Assembly (NCBI GenBank): GCA_041674745.1
Contig: JBAYVD010000006.1
Span: forward strand, 141,623-205,622
Direction of reading: 5' to 3'
DNA length: 64,000 nt
DNA from: UBA2040 sp041674745
Lineage (GTDB): Bacteria; Bacteroidota; Bacteroidia; Flavobacteriales_D; Crocinitomicaceae
Each line of letters opens with the position of its first letter. Position 1 is the stretch's first letter. Below are positions 17,416 to 24,972 of the stretch, in pieces. The notes beneath the pieces were generated by a model, which was not told the origin of the DNA, made no database searches, and saw only the letters and a list, made by a program, of their open reading frames with translations. The position numbers and the translations under genes are program-made.

Positions 17416-17423
17416 TAAATTTG
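17416..17423 (+). promoter_or_regulatory. -7 element (TAAATTTG) of the zinc-ribbon membrane protein gene
   Basis: TAAATTTG is an exact TAnnTTTG match, 20 nt upstream of the GTG start at 17444. No clear -33 TTG is visible at the expected distance. Confidence 0.45.
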
Positions 17424-17443
17424 TGTAAAAACACGACCAGCAA

Positions 17444-18070
17444 GTGCAATACGATTCATCAAAATACACTATTTGGACCTGGAAAAATCCAATTCAGTTG
17501 TATTCGCGATTGAATCCTTTGCTTGTCTTCAATGAATTAATATTTGGTAAACGTGTTCCAAAAATTCTCTTGCTGGAGAAATATCCTTCCAAATCAACTC
17601 CCAAAAAAAACCTGGTTCCTTGTCCTCATTGCGGAACAATGCATCCCAGCTCAAAATGGTCGAATCGAAACAATGCCTATAAAAACTGGTTCGGATTGTA
17701 TTGTGACCAGTGCGGAAAAATCATTCCTTGCCCATGGAATTTCACCAGTATTTTGCTGCTGGGCATCACCTTTCCGATTTGGATTTGGTTCGTAAAATCA
17801 TGGAAAGCAAAATGGTTGAAACAACAACCTACACGCTATTTGAATCTCAAATTAGACGAATCTTCCAATCCTTATGATGGTCTTGGCTGGCTAACTTTTG
17901 GACTATTTTGGGGCATTTCTATGTATTTCTTTAGTGTATTTTTGTTCCCCTATTTTTCGGGCGAAGCCATTCAGATAAAAAAAGTGCTCGTTGGAATTCC
18001 GATGTGGCTAATCTGCGGCCTTGGAATGGGGTATGCAATGAAAATGGTGTACGCGCAAAAAGCAAATTAA
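17444..18070 (+). CDS. Zinc-ribbon membrane protein of unknown function
   Basis: The 208-residue protein starts with GTG (no ATG is available before the conserved part). A zinc ribbon of the form CPHC (about residues 59-62) ... CDQC (about 88-91) is followed closely by IPCPWN. Three hydrophobic segments follow (about residues 98-116, 148-168 and 180-200), so the ribbon probably faces the cytoplasm next to the membrane. I do not recognise the family. It is divergent from the acidic sigma-like gene. Confidence 0.6.
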   Translation: MQYDSSKYTIWTWKNPIQLYSRLNPLLVFNELIFGKRVPKILLLEKYPSKSTPKKNLVPCPHCGTMHPSSKWSNRNNAYKNWFGLYCDQCGKIIPCPWNFTSILLLGITFPIWIWFVKSWKAKWLKQQPTRYLNLKLDESSNPYDGLGWLTFGLFWGISMYFFSVFLFPYFSGEAIQIKKVLVGIPMWLICGLGMGYAMKMVYAQKAN

Positions 18071-18152
18071 AAGTAACTTCCGGTTAAAATTTTAAGCAAA
18101 TTTCAACAAGAAATAACAAGATTTCTTCTGTGAATTTTCAACGAGGAAGGCG

Positions 18153-18160
18153 TATTTTTG
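18153..18160 (+). promoter_or_regulatory. -7 element (TATTTTTG) of the DUF3050 gene
   Basis: TATTTTTG matches TAnnTTTG exactly and ends 22 nt before the ATG at 18183. The -33 TTG is not evident. Confidence 0.45.
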
Positions 18161-18182
18161 TTTCCTTTAAAAGAAGCGAAAA

Positions 18183-18986
18183 ATGAACGAGCATATCGAA
18201 AAAATTCAAAAGTCAATCGAACCTTTGCGTCAAGAAATAATCCACCACAAAGTATATGGAGCCATACAAGATCTTGACGATTTGAAAATCTTCATGCAAT
18301 ATCATATATACGCGGTTTGGGATTTTATGTCCTTGTTGAAATCCTTACAAAACAATTTGACTTGCACTTCCGTTCCCTGGTTTCCTGTTGGCTCTGCAGA
18401 CACACGTCACTTAATCAATGAAATTGTCGTAGGCGAAGAATCCGACGTAGACAGTTTTGGCATTCGCAAAAGTCATTTTGAATTGTACCTAGATGCCATG
18501 CAGCAGTGTGAAGCAGATACTCGTCCTATTGAAACCTTCATTGAAACGTTGCAAAAAAACAACGATTTCGCTCTCGCTTTTCAAGCTTCCGAAACAGGAA
18601 CAGAAGCGCGTGAATTTGTTGAGTATACTTTTGAAATTATACACAGTAACAAAGCCTATTTGCAAGCCGCTATTTTCACTTTTGGCCGTGAAGATTTGAT
18701 TCCAGGCATGTTTGTTTCTTTGGTCAACGACATTCATAAAAACTTCCCCGACAGCATTTCCACTTTCAAATATTATTTGGAAAGACACATCGAAGTAGAC
18801 GGTGATCACCACAGCCACCTCGCTTTGCAAATGACCGCCAATCTATGTGGAAATGATGAAAATCTTTGGAAAGAAGCAGAACAAGCGACGCTTCTATCCT
18901 TACAGAAGAGAATTGGTTTGTGGGATGGAGCCTACAATCAAATTGTGGAATCAAAGGTGGCTACTGAACAATTACTGGCAGAATAG
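18183..18986 (+). CDS. DUF3050 family protein, haem-oxygenase-like fold
   Basis: The 267-residue soluble protein matches the DUF3050 pattern throughout: the opening QKSIEPLRQEIIHHKVYGAI, then FMQYHIYAVWDFMSLLK, LINEIVVGEESD and YYLERHIEVDGDHHS. His and Glu residues in these helices (HIYAVWDF, EIVVGEE, ERHIEVDGDHH) are arranged as in haem-oxygenase-like diiron oxidases and oxygenases, so a metal-dependent oxidase is possible. That functional reading is inference; the family has no established reaction that I can cite. No signal peptide is present. Confidence 0.82.
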   Translation: MNEHIEKIQKSIEPLRQEIIHHKVYGAIQDLDDLKIFMQYHIYAVWDFMSLLKSLQNNLTCTSVPWFPVGSADTRHLINEIVVGEESDVDSFGIRKSHFELYLDAMQQCEADTRPIETFIETLQKNNDFALAFQASETGTEAREFVEYTFEIIHSNKAYLQAAIFTFGREDLIPGMFVSLVNDIHKNFPDSISTFKYYLERHIEVDGDHHSHLALQMTANLCGNDENLWKEAEQATLLSLQKRIGLWDGAYNQIVESKVATEQLLAE

Positions 18987-19071
18987 CAACGGGATTAAAT
19001 CAATACTCTCTCAATTTATCTTTCGTGTCGTTGAGAATGTGTAACTTGTTTCCAATTTTTATAATAATCGT

Positions 19072-19482
19072 ATGAAAGTCCTTGGAATTGCTATAGAGGC
19101 GAACAAAGCTATTTTTGCCCCATTAGAAAAAAATGCTTCTGGTGAATTCTTTGAGATCCTGAATACACCCAAGAAATTGGAACTCAAAGATCATTTAGAT
19201 TCCGCTGAAGTAAGAAGCTTTCAAGAGGATTTGCACACCTTTTTGGGCGAACAATCTTTTTGTAAAGTCGGAATTATCACCCGTGGAACCAAAGGTCGAT
19301 TTGCGGCCTCACCGATTTCCTTCAAAATAGAAGGCCTGATCCAATCTTTTCCCAACCTTACGATTGATTTTGTTGCACCCGCCACACTGCGCTCTTTTTA
19401 TAAGAAAAACGAAAACCCAATCGAACCCAAATACAGTTACCAAAAAGATGCCTGCGATCTAGCATTCTATCTATTGTCCTAA
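19072..19482 (+). CDS. DUF3010 family protein
   Basis: The 136-residue protein matches the small DUF3010 family over its whole length: the opening KVLGIAIEANKAIFA, the central GIITRGTKGRFAASPISFKIEGL, and the end YSYQKDACDLAFYLL. The beta-strand opening and late Asp resemble an RNase H-like fold, but no activity is established. It is soluble, monocistronic in appearance, and converges on the peroxiredoxin operon. Confidence 0.8.
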   Translation: MKVLGIAIEANKAIFAPLEKNASGEFFEILNTPKKLELKDHLDSAEVRSFQEDLHTFLGEQSFCKVGIITRGTKGRFAASPISFKIEGLIQSFPNLTIDFVAPATLRSFYKKNENPIEPKYSYQKDACDLAFYLLS

Positions 19483-19492
19483 GTTTATTCCA

Positions 19493-19524
19493 CAAAAAAA
19501 ACGGAATCCTTTCGAATTCCGTTT
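19493..19524 (-). terminator. Intrinsic terminator of the peroxiredoxin-thioredoxin operon
   Basis: A 9-bp stem, AAACGGAAT (19499-19507) with ATTCCGTTT (19516-19524), has an 8-nt loop. On the minus strand it is followed by a run of T residues (19493-19501). It may also slow rightward transcription from the DUF3010 gene. Confidence 0.85.
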
Positions 19525-19546
19525 GTCAAGTTATTTTGTAAAAATC

Positions 19547-19804
19547 TTATTTATCTATCGAACCCACGACGCGTTTCATGAAATCGTTGAGTGCATCTCG
19601 TTGTGATTTCCCAGCCGAAATTTCCGTATGCACATCAATCGCTCCGGCTAAATTCGACAACAATTCACCAATTACATCCAACTCTTCGTCTTTGATTCCA
19701 GGTGCCTCAATGAGGTGTTCCAAAACTTCTACCGTTTCATGTAAGAAGTCTACATCTTTTTCCTCCGCAAAGGAAACAAGGTGTTTAATGAGAGGTAACC
19801 GCAT
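19547..19804 (-). CDS. DUF6952-like small protein linked to thioredoxin
   Basis: The 85-residue acidic, helical protein has no membrane segment or Cys. Its pattern (LPLIKHLVSFAEEKDVDFLHETVEVLEHL ... DEELDVIGELLSNLAGAIDVH) is one I recall as the small DUF6952 protein that follows thioredoxin and peroxiredoxin genes in Flavobacteriia; the name should be confirmed. Its start overlaps the thioredoxin gene by 20 nt, implying coupled expression. The function is unknown; a partner or adaptor of the thioredoxin is an inference from this linkage. Confidence 0.7.
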   Translation of the reverse strand: MRLPLIKHLVSFAEEKDVDFLHETVEVLEHLIEAPGIKDEELDVIGELLSNLAGAIDVHTEISAGKSQRDALNDFMKRVVGSIDK

Positions 19805-20099
19805 CGAGAACGTCTTGAATGATTTCTACTTTGTTTCCTTGGTTTTGTTTCACCAATTTTCCGTCTACAAAACCGGCAAAAGTCGGCAAGTTCGATACGT
19901 CTGCAAATTGTCGTGAATTCGGCAATTTCTCAGCATCTACATAGAAAAATTCGATGCCTGCATTTTCTTCTGCCAGACGTTTGAACTTCGGTTTGGTGAT
20001 TTTGCAATTCCCACACCAAGATGCTCCGTATTGAACCATGACCTTTTTGTTCGCCGACAAAGCAGCTTCCAAGGTGTCTTCTGTTAATTCTGTAAACAT
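19785..20099 (-). CDS. Thioredoxin-like protein with WCGNC active site
   Basis: The 104-residue single-domain thioredoxin carries ASWCGNCKITKPKF (active-site cysteines about residues 29 and 32) and the cis-Pro loop SNLPTFAGF. The CGNC active site differs from the classical CGPC, which shifts redox potential. It starts 6 nt downstream of the peroxiredoxin stop and probably reduces that enzyme. It is cytoplasmic, having no signal peptide. Confidence 0.88.
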   Translation of the reverse strand: MFTELTEDTLEAALSANKKVMVQYGASWCGNCKITKPKFKRLAEENAGIEFFYVDAEKLPNSRQFADVSNLPTFAGFVDGKLVKQNQGNKVEIIQDVLDAVTSH

Positions 20100-20105
20100 G
20101 ATTGC

Positions 20106-20723
20106 TTAGTGATTACTTAAATATTCTGCAACGCCTTTGCTGTTTGCATTCATGGCATCTTGACCTACTTCCCAGTTTGCTGGACAAACCTCACCGTGTG
20201 ATTGAACGTGTGCGTAGGCATCCACCAAACGAATGTATTCTGCCACGTTTCTTCCAACTGGCATGTCATTGATGGATTCGTGGAATACTTTTCCATCTTC
20301 ATCAATTAAGTACGTTGCACGGTACGTTACATTATCTCCTGATGAATCTTCGTCAAACATATCGAAATCCAATATGTCTAATTCTTGTGCCAACACACGC
20401 GTTGAATCGGCCAACAAAGGAAATTTAACACCTTCAATACCACCATTGTCTTTCGCTGTGTTCAACCATGCGAAGTGAACTTCGGCTGTATCACAAGAAG
20501 CGCCAATAACGATGGTATTTCTTTTTTCAAATTCTGCGGCAGCAGCTTGAAATGCGTGAATCTCTGTCGGGCAAACGAAAGTAAAATCCTTCGGGTACCA
20601 AAACAACAACACTTTTTTCTTGCTCTCTGTTGCTTTTTTGAAAATGTCCAATTGGAACGTGTCCCCCATTTCATCCATTGCATTTACAGAAATCGATGGG
20701 AATTTTTTACCTACAAAACTCAT
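20106..20723 (-). CDS. Typical 2-Cys peroxiredoxin (AhpC/Prx1 type)
   Basis: This 205-residue peroxiredoxin reduces H2O2 or organic peroxides. It has the peroxidatic Cys in KDFTFVCPTEIHAF, the conserved Arg later in the domain, and the resolving Cys in GEVCPANW near the C-terminus, as in typical dimeric 2-Cys enzymes. The ATG at 20723 (MSFVGKKFPS) is chosen over one at 20777 because the predicted promoter lies between them and the extra residues do not belong to the family. It is first in an operon with the thioredoxin and the small helical protein. Confidence 0.92.
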   Translation of the reverse strand: MSFVGKKFPSISVNAMDEMGDTFQLDIFKKATESKKKVLLFWYPKDFTFVCPTEIHAFQAAAAEFEKRNTIVIGASCDTAEVHFAWLNTAKDNGGIEGVKFPLLADSTRVLAQELDILDFDMFDEDSSGDNVTYRATYLIDEDGKVFHESINDMPVGRNVAEYIRLVDAYAHVQSHGEVCPANWEVGQDAMNANSKGVAEYLSNH

Positions 20724-20764
20724 TTTTATATTTTTTAAAGTTGATAAATTGCTTAAATCTGACA

Positions 20765-20791
20765 CAAAGATAATCATTCTTTGTCCATCAA
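20765..20791 (-). promoter_or_regulatory. Promoter of the peroxiredoxin operon
   Basis: On the minus strand, TTG (20789-20791), a 16-nt spacer and TATCTTTG (20765-20772) resemble the Bacteroidota promoter; the spacer is slightly short. Transcription would start near 20760, leaving a leader of about 38 nt before the ATG at 20723. Confidence 0.55.
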
Positions 20792-20878
20792 TTTTATCGA
20801 TTGTTTTTATTTAGTATAGATTTAATCAATAGAATTTATACGGATTAAACGGGACAATATTTTATTCAAAATAAGTCA

Positions 20879-21502
20879 ATGAGGTTTACAAGAAGTCTAG
20901 TATTTTTAGTGAAAATAGATTCAATGATTTACCAATCGTTTCTTTCAAATGATCTTTTAACCACCTCAATTATAAAATCTGGTATCCAAAACTGGTATGA
21001 ATTAATTGACATCGTCTCAAAACTTCCTTACGGCCGAAATGCCAATCGCACTGATTTTTCGCTTGTGCTAACTGAACAAAAAGGCACTTGTTCTTCTAAG
21101 CATGCATTTTTAAAAACCGTAGCTGATTTGAACCAAATTCCAGACGTGAAATTGATTTTGGGCATGTACAAAATGAACGAAGAAAATACGCCAGGTATTG
21201 GTTCAGCCTTGATTGAAAACCAACTGGATTATCTGCCAGAAGCCCATTGTTATTTGCAAATTTCAGATGAAAAAGTCGATTTCACTTCCGAAAATTCTTC
21301 GTTTAACCGCATAAAAAACGTTATCTTAACAGAAATTGAAATTAAACCGAAGCAGGTTGGCGATTGGAAAGTAGACTACCACAAATCCTATTTGAGAAAT
21401 TGGCAAAAACAACAAGGTGTATCTCTTTCCTTTGAAGACCTTTGGTCCATTCGAGAAAAATGTATCGCCAATTTGTCGCTTAAAAAAATGAAAAACCAAT
21501 GA
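20879..21502 (+). CDS. Unknown protein with transglutaminase-like Cys/His pattern
   Basis: The 207-residue protein has no signal peptide or membrane helix. A conserved-looking core, RTDFSLVLTEQKGTCSSKHAF, places a Cys at the start of a helix after a Gly-Thr, followed about 55 residues later by a His (PEAHCYL) and then an Asp. This order recalls transglutaminase or papain-like folds, but I cannot confirm it. A second ATG at 20924 (MIYQSFLSN) is an equally good start. Its stop overlaps the methyltransferase start by 4 nt. Confidence 0.55.
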   Translation: MRFTRSLVFLVKIDSMIYQSFLSNDLLTTSIIKSGIQNWYELIDIVSKLPYGRNANRTDFSLVLTEQKGTCSSKHAFLKTVADLNQIPDVKLILGMYKMNEENTPGIGSALIENQLDYLPEAHCYLQISDEKVDFTSENSSFNRIKNVILTEIEIKPKQVGDWKVDYHKSYLRNWQKQQGVSLSFEDLWSIREKCIANLSLKKMKNQ

Positions 21503-22275
21503 ATTATTTCAGTCCGTCTACTGTGGCCGAACGTTATGCAAAAGGTCGCCCGCATTATCATGCTATTACAATTGCTCGGTTAATAGAATTACTGAAAATT
21601 GATAAAAAACTAGAAAGAGCGCTAGACATGGCCTGTGGCACAGGATTGTCCACCGCCGCACTTTTGCCCGTTGCGACCAATGTTTTTGGCACAGATAGTT
21701 CGCCTGAAATGCTCAAAATAGCGTTAAACAAAGTTGAAATTATTTACAGCATGGCGCCCGCTGAAAGTCAACCGTTTGAGGATAATATGTTAGACTTGAT
21801 TACCGTGGCTTCAGGCGTGCATTGGTTTGATATGGAACCATTTCTACACGAAGTAAAACGAATCCTAAAACCAACCGGTAAATTGGTTCTATACGACAAT
21901 TATTTTTTATCAAAAATGGAAGGAAATCCAATTTTTTCGACTTGGTATCCAGAAGTCTTTCTCAACCAATTCCCAGCGCCTCCTAGAAATTCAGACTACG
22001 ATTGGTCCAATAAAAACTTGAACCAAAAGGAATTAAAATTGGAACATGCCGAAGAATTTGAAAACGAAATTCCCTTTACTAAATCAGATTTGATTCTGTA
22101 TTTCACTACTCAAAGTAACATTTCAGCAGTCGTAGAAGCTAAAAAAATGACGTATAAAGAAGTTGAAAATTGGTTGGATGAACAATTAACTCCATTTTTC
22201 ACGAAGGAAAATCAAGTTCGAAACATTGTTTTTGGTAATTGGCTTAAGATTATTGGAGTAGTCAAAAAAGTTTAA
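21499..22275 (+). CDS. Class I SAM-dependent methyltransferase
   Basis: The 258-residue enzyme has the SAM-binding motif I ALDMACGTGLSTAAL (about residues 39-53), motif II acidic residue (VFGTDSSPEML) and motif IV-like DLITVASGVHWFD. This is the pattern of Methyltransf_11-type enzymes related to the trans-aconitate and UbiE groups. The substrate is unknown. Translation is coupled to the upstream unknown gene by an ATGA overlap. It converges with the thioredoxin-like gene, overlapping by 4 nt. Confidence 0.85.
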   Translation: MNYFSPSTVAERYAKGRPHYHAITIARLIELLKIDKKLERALDMACGTGLSTAALLPVATNVFGTDSSPEMLKIALNKVEIIYSMAPAESQPFEDNMLDLITVASGVHWFDMEPFLHEVKRILKPTGKLVLYDNYFLSKMEGNPIFSTWYPEVFLNQFPAPPRNSDYDWSNKNLNQKELKLEHAEEFENEIPFTKSDLILYFTTQSNISAVVEAKKMTYKEVENWLDEQLTPFFTKENQVRNIVFGNWLKIIGVVKKV

Positions 22276-22832
22276 TCTTTTTTCCACTTGATACTGCAAC
22301 CCATACTTGGTTTCTGATGCTTCAAGGGGGGATTTCCAGCCATCAAAGCATCCATTGCCTTGCGCAAATCGTTTCCGGTAACGGGAATTCCATTCGTTGG
22401 TCGAGAGGCACAAAGTTGTCCGTGATAAGTCGCTTTTAGTTCCTTGTCAAATAAATAAAGGTCTGGCGTACAAGTAGCATCAAATGCTTTGGCGACCTCC
22501 TGCGTTTCATCATACAAATATGGGAAAGGATAATTTAAATTTTGACCTACGACTTTCATTTGATCCGGTCCATCTTGAGGATAGTACTTTACATCATTGC
22601 TACTGATGGCGACAAATGCAATTCCTTTCGCTTGGTATTCTTTGGCCAAACTCACCAATTCCTCATTGATGTGCTGCACAAACGGACAATGGTTGCAAAT
22701 GAAAAAAATTGCCGTTCCCAGCTTACCTTTTAACGTTTGAAGGGAAAGATTTTTACCTGAAATGGTGTCAAAAAGGATGAAATCGGGTGCTTTTTCGCCC
22801 AAATGAAAGGGATTTGATTCAATTAGTGCCAT
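22272..22832 (-). CDS. Thioredoxin-like peroxiredoxin-family protein
   Basis: The 186-residue protein has the AhpC/TSA fold with GEKAPDFILFDTISG at the N-terminus and the active-site motif FICNHCPFVQHIN (CxxC followed by Pro), a variant recurrent in small thioredoxin-family proteins of Bacteroidota and others. A later cis-Pro loop (CTPDLYLFD) is present. No signal peptide is seen, so a cytoplasmic thiol oxidoreductase is likely. Confidence 0.85.
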   Translation of the reverse strand: MALIESNPFHLGEKAPDFILFDTISGKNLSLQTLKGKLGTAIFFICNHCPFVQHINEELVSLAKEYQAKGIAFVAISSNDVKYYPQDGPDQMKVVGQNLNYPFPYLYDETQEVAKAFDATCTPDLYLFDKELKATYHGQLCASRPTNGIPVTGNDLRKAMDALMAGNPPLKHQKPSMGCSIKWKKD

Positions 22833-22885
22833 TTTCTTGCATTTTCACGAAGATAAGGAAAAGTCCAAATGGAGAAGGAAATTGA

Positions 22886-23548
22886 ATGGTTCTTTTGTCT
22901 GAGTTAATCGGTTTCAAAACAGTCAATCTATCCATTCAAAAAATCGTAGAATCCTCAAATCGTGCTGTGGTTAGTGTGTTGAATTTGAAAAATTATTTCC
23001 AACTTGCGCAAAAATTAGTGGATACTTTGAACTTTCAGTCGCTATACAACGAACACAAAAACTTGGTTTTTAATCTGGCTCTCCACTACGTTCAAAACAC
23101 GGAAGAGGCAGAAGAAATTACGCAAGACGTTTTTTTGAAAGTGTATGAAAAAATGAATCGCTTCAAAGAAGAATCCAGTCTTAAAACGTGGATTTATCGC
23201 ATTACGATCAATACTTCACTGGATTATATCAAAGCAAAAAAAAGAAACAAGCGCGGATTTTTTCTATCGGCTATTCGATTGGATGAACCCACCTCAAGGG
23301 TTGACGCAACAAATTTTGACCATCCCGGTGTCCTTTTAGAAAATAAAGAGGCCACGAAAGAAATTTTCGATGCGATCAACCAATTGCCAGATGATCAAAA
23401 AACAGTCGTACTACTTTTGCGTATTGAGCATCATTCCATGGCAGAGGTAGCCGTAATCATGAATAAAACAAATAAAGCTATTGAATCACTTTTTCAACGG
23501 GCCAAAAGCAATTTGAAAATAATTTTAAAACAAAACGAAGGAAAATGA
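22886..23548 (+). CDS. ECF-type RNA polymerase sigma factor
   Basis: Region 2 (about residues 52-120, YNEHKNLVFNLALHYVQN and EITQDVFLKVYEKM) and region 4 (about 165-215, LPDDQKTVVLLLRIEHHSMAEVAVIM) of an ECF sigma-70 factor are complete. The family normally starts just before LNFQSLYNEHKN, so a TTG at 23027 is a real alternative to the ATG at 22886; the first 47 residues are unusual for the family. It overlaps the next gene by 4 nt (ATGA) and heads an operon of metal- and haem-related envelope proteins, so it probably controls that operon. Confidence 0.88.
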   Translation: MVLLSELIGFKTVNLSIQKIVESSNRAVVSVLNLKNYFQLAQKLVDTLNFQSLYNEHKNLVFNLALHYVQNTEEAEEITQDVFLKVYEKMNRFKEESSLKTWIYRITINTSLDYIKAKKRNKRGFFLSAIRLDEPTSRVDATNFDHPGVLLENKEATKEIFDAINQLPDDQKTVVLLLRIEHHSMAEVAVIMNKTNKAIESLFQRAKSNLKIILKQNEGK

Positions 23549-23838
23549 AAGATTCGTCGTCCAACAATCAGATGGAAAATAAATTAGACATCTTGTCCAA
23601 AATACAAACGGTATCGGCTCCCGATGACCTGTACGCTGCTGTTCTATCTAAAATAGCGAACACGCGGAAGAATACGATTTCACTCACGTGGGTTAAATCT
23701 GCCGCGGCTGTTTTGGTTGTCTTTTTAGTTTCCGAAACATATTTGGTATTAAAAACAAATTCCTCAGCAGGAACCAATGCTTCCAATTCCATTGAATCCA
23801 TTGCTCCTATCACTTCTAATCAATTGTATTATGAATAA
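23545..23838 (+). CDS. Small single-pass membrane protein, anti-sigma candidate
   Basis: The 97-residue protein has a cytoplasmic N-terminal part of about 47 residues (QMENKLDILSKIQTVSAPDD), one membrane helix (about 48-68, VKSAAAVLVVFLVSETYLVL) and a short Ser/Asn-rich periplasmic tail. Position and topology fit a minimal anti-sigma factor for the ECF factor whose stop it overlaps. No zinc-binding HxxxCxxC motif is present, so it would be an unusual one. The functional call is inference. Confidence 0.6.
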   Translation: MKDSSSNNQMENKLDILSKIQTVSAPDDLYAAVLSKIANTRKNTISLTWVKSAAAVLVVFLVSETYLVLKTNSSAGTNASNSIESIAPITSNQLYYE

Positions 23839-24283
23839 AAATAAATTCTATATACTGATTATTGTCTTTCTGTTGGTTTCTAACCTTTTGTTGGTTGGAT
23901 TTATGGTTTTTAGAAGACCCCCAAATGCAGGAGGTGATCACCCCAAATTTGTCATTATCGAACGACTTCATTTTGACAAAAAACAAATCTACCAATTTGA
24001 GGAATTAATTAAAATTCATCGTGCGAATATTGAGGAGCGATCGGAAGAAATTAAAAAAGCAAAAAATGAATTGTATTCAGGATTGTCTGGATCTTCCAAC
24101 ATGGAAAAAACAGATTCTTTGTTTCACGTCATCGCCAAAACACAAGCAGAAATTGAAAAAATTCATTTCAATCATTTCAAAGAAATTCAATCCATTTGTC
24201 ATCCCAACCAATTAGAAGATTACAAAGAATTGACCGGCGAAATTGCCCAACTGTTTGGAAGAAATCACCAAAGACCAAGATGA
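23831..24283 (+). CDS. CpxP/Spy-like periplasmic metal-sensor protein
   Basis: The 150-residue protein has an N-terminal membrane anchor (about residues 5-27) and a helical periplasmic domain with HFDKKQIYQFEELIKIHRANIEE and QLEDYKELTGEIAQLF. These correspond to the two helical repeats of the Spy/CpxP/CnrX (heavy-metal sensor) family. The ATG at 23831 overlaps the preceding gene by 8 nt and gives a proper N-terminus. In Cnr-type systems such proteins relay periplasmic metal levels to a membrane anti-sigma factor; the neighbouring ECF pair makes that role plausible here. Confidence 0.72.
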   Translation: MNKNKFYILIIVFLLVSNLLLVGFMVFRRPPNAGGDHPKFVIIERLHFDKKQIYQFEELIKIHRANIEERSEEIKKAKNELYSGLSGSSNMEKTDSLFHVIAKTQAEIEKIHFNHFKEIQSICHPNQLEDYKELTGEIAQLFGRNHQRPR

Positions 24284-24972
24284 GTTTTCCATTTAAATTA
24301 AGTTCGGTTCTTTTATTCACTTTCTCTTTCCTGGTGGACATGAAGGCCCAAACAAAAGTTTCGTTTTCAGCTATGACGGACGACGGCAAGTTGGAGCTGA
24401 ACCAACCTTTTAAAGTGAATGGATTTGAGGATTCAATCCAACTATTCACCTTCAAATTTTACATTTCGGAACTTGCTTTTTGGAACAACGAAGAGTTGGT
24501 TTTTACCGACAATAAAAAATACCATTTGGTGGATTTTGAGCAACCCGCATCCCTTTCATTTCTCGAAAACATTCCGACCAACCGTTCGTTCAATTCTATT
24601 CGCTTCAACTTAGGAATTGACAGCGTCACAAATAGTGCAGGAGCTTTGGGAGAAGAGTTGGATCCGACAAACGGTATGTATTGGACCTGGCAAAGTGGCT
24701 ACATCAATTTTAAAATGGAAGGAAGCAGTGAAATGTGTCCAGCGAGGAATCATTTTTTTCAATTTCATTTGGGCGGCTATTTGTCTCCCTTTGCTGCTTG
24801 GCGAACCGTTAATATGATAGTCGAGAATGAAACATCCGTTGAAATAAAATTCGATGTTTCTGAATTTTTCAAACAAGTTAATGTAGCACAAACGTATCAA
24901 ATCATGCGTCCAAGTGAACCGGCCATGAAATTGAGCGACCTTGCCTCTACTTTATTCTACCTATCGAAATGA
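24280..24972 (+). CDS. MbnP-like protein (metallo-mystery-pair family)
   Basis: The 230-residue exported protein has a signal peptide ending MKAQT. The core motifs FTFKFYISELAFWNNEEL, NLGIDSVTN and GMYWTWQSGYINFKMEG are those of the MbnP-like family. MbnP proteins pair with diheme MbnH enzymes; in methanotrophs MbnH converts a Trp of MbnP to kynurenine and MbnP then binds copper. The adjacent diheme peroxidase-like gene overlaps by 4 nt, as expected of such a pair. Which Trp would be modified cannot be told from sequence alone. Confidence 0.85.
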   Translation: MSFPFKLSSVLLFTFSFLVDMKAQTKVSFSAMTDDGKLELNQPFKVNGFEDSIQLFTFKFYISELAFWNNEELVFTDNKKYHLVDFEQPASLSFLENIPTNRSFNSIRFNLGIDSVTNSAGALGEELDPTNGMYWTWQSGYINFKMEGSSEMCPARNHFFQFHLGGYLSPFAAWRTVNMIVENETSVEIKFDVSEFFKQVNVAQTYQIMRPSEPAMKLSDLASTLFYLSK

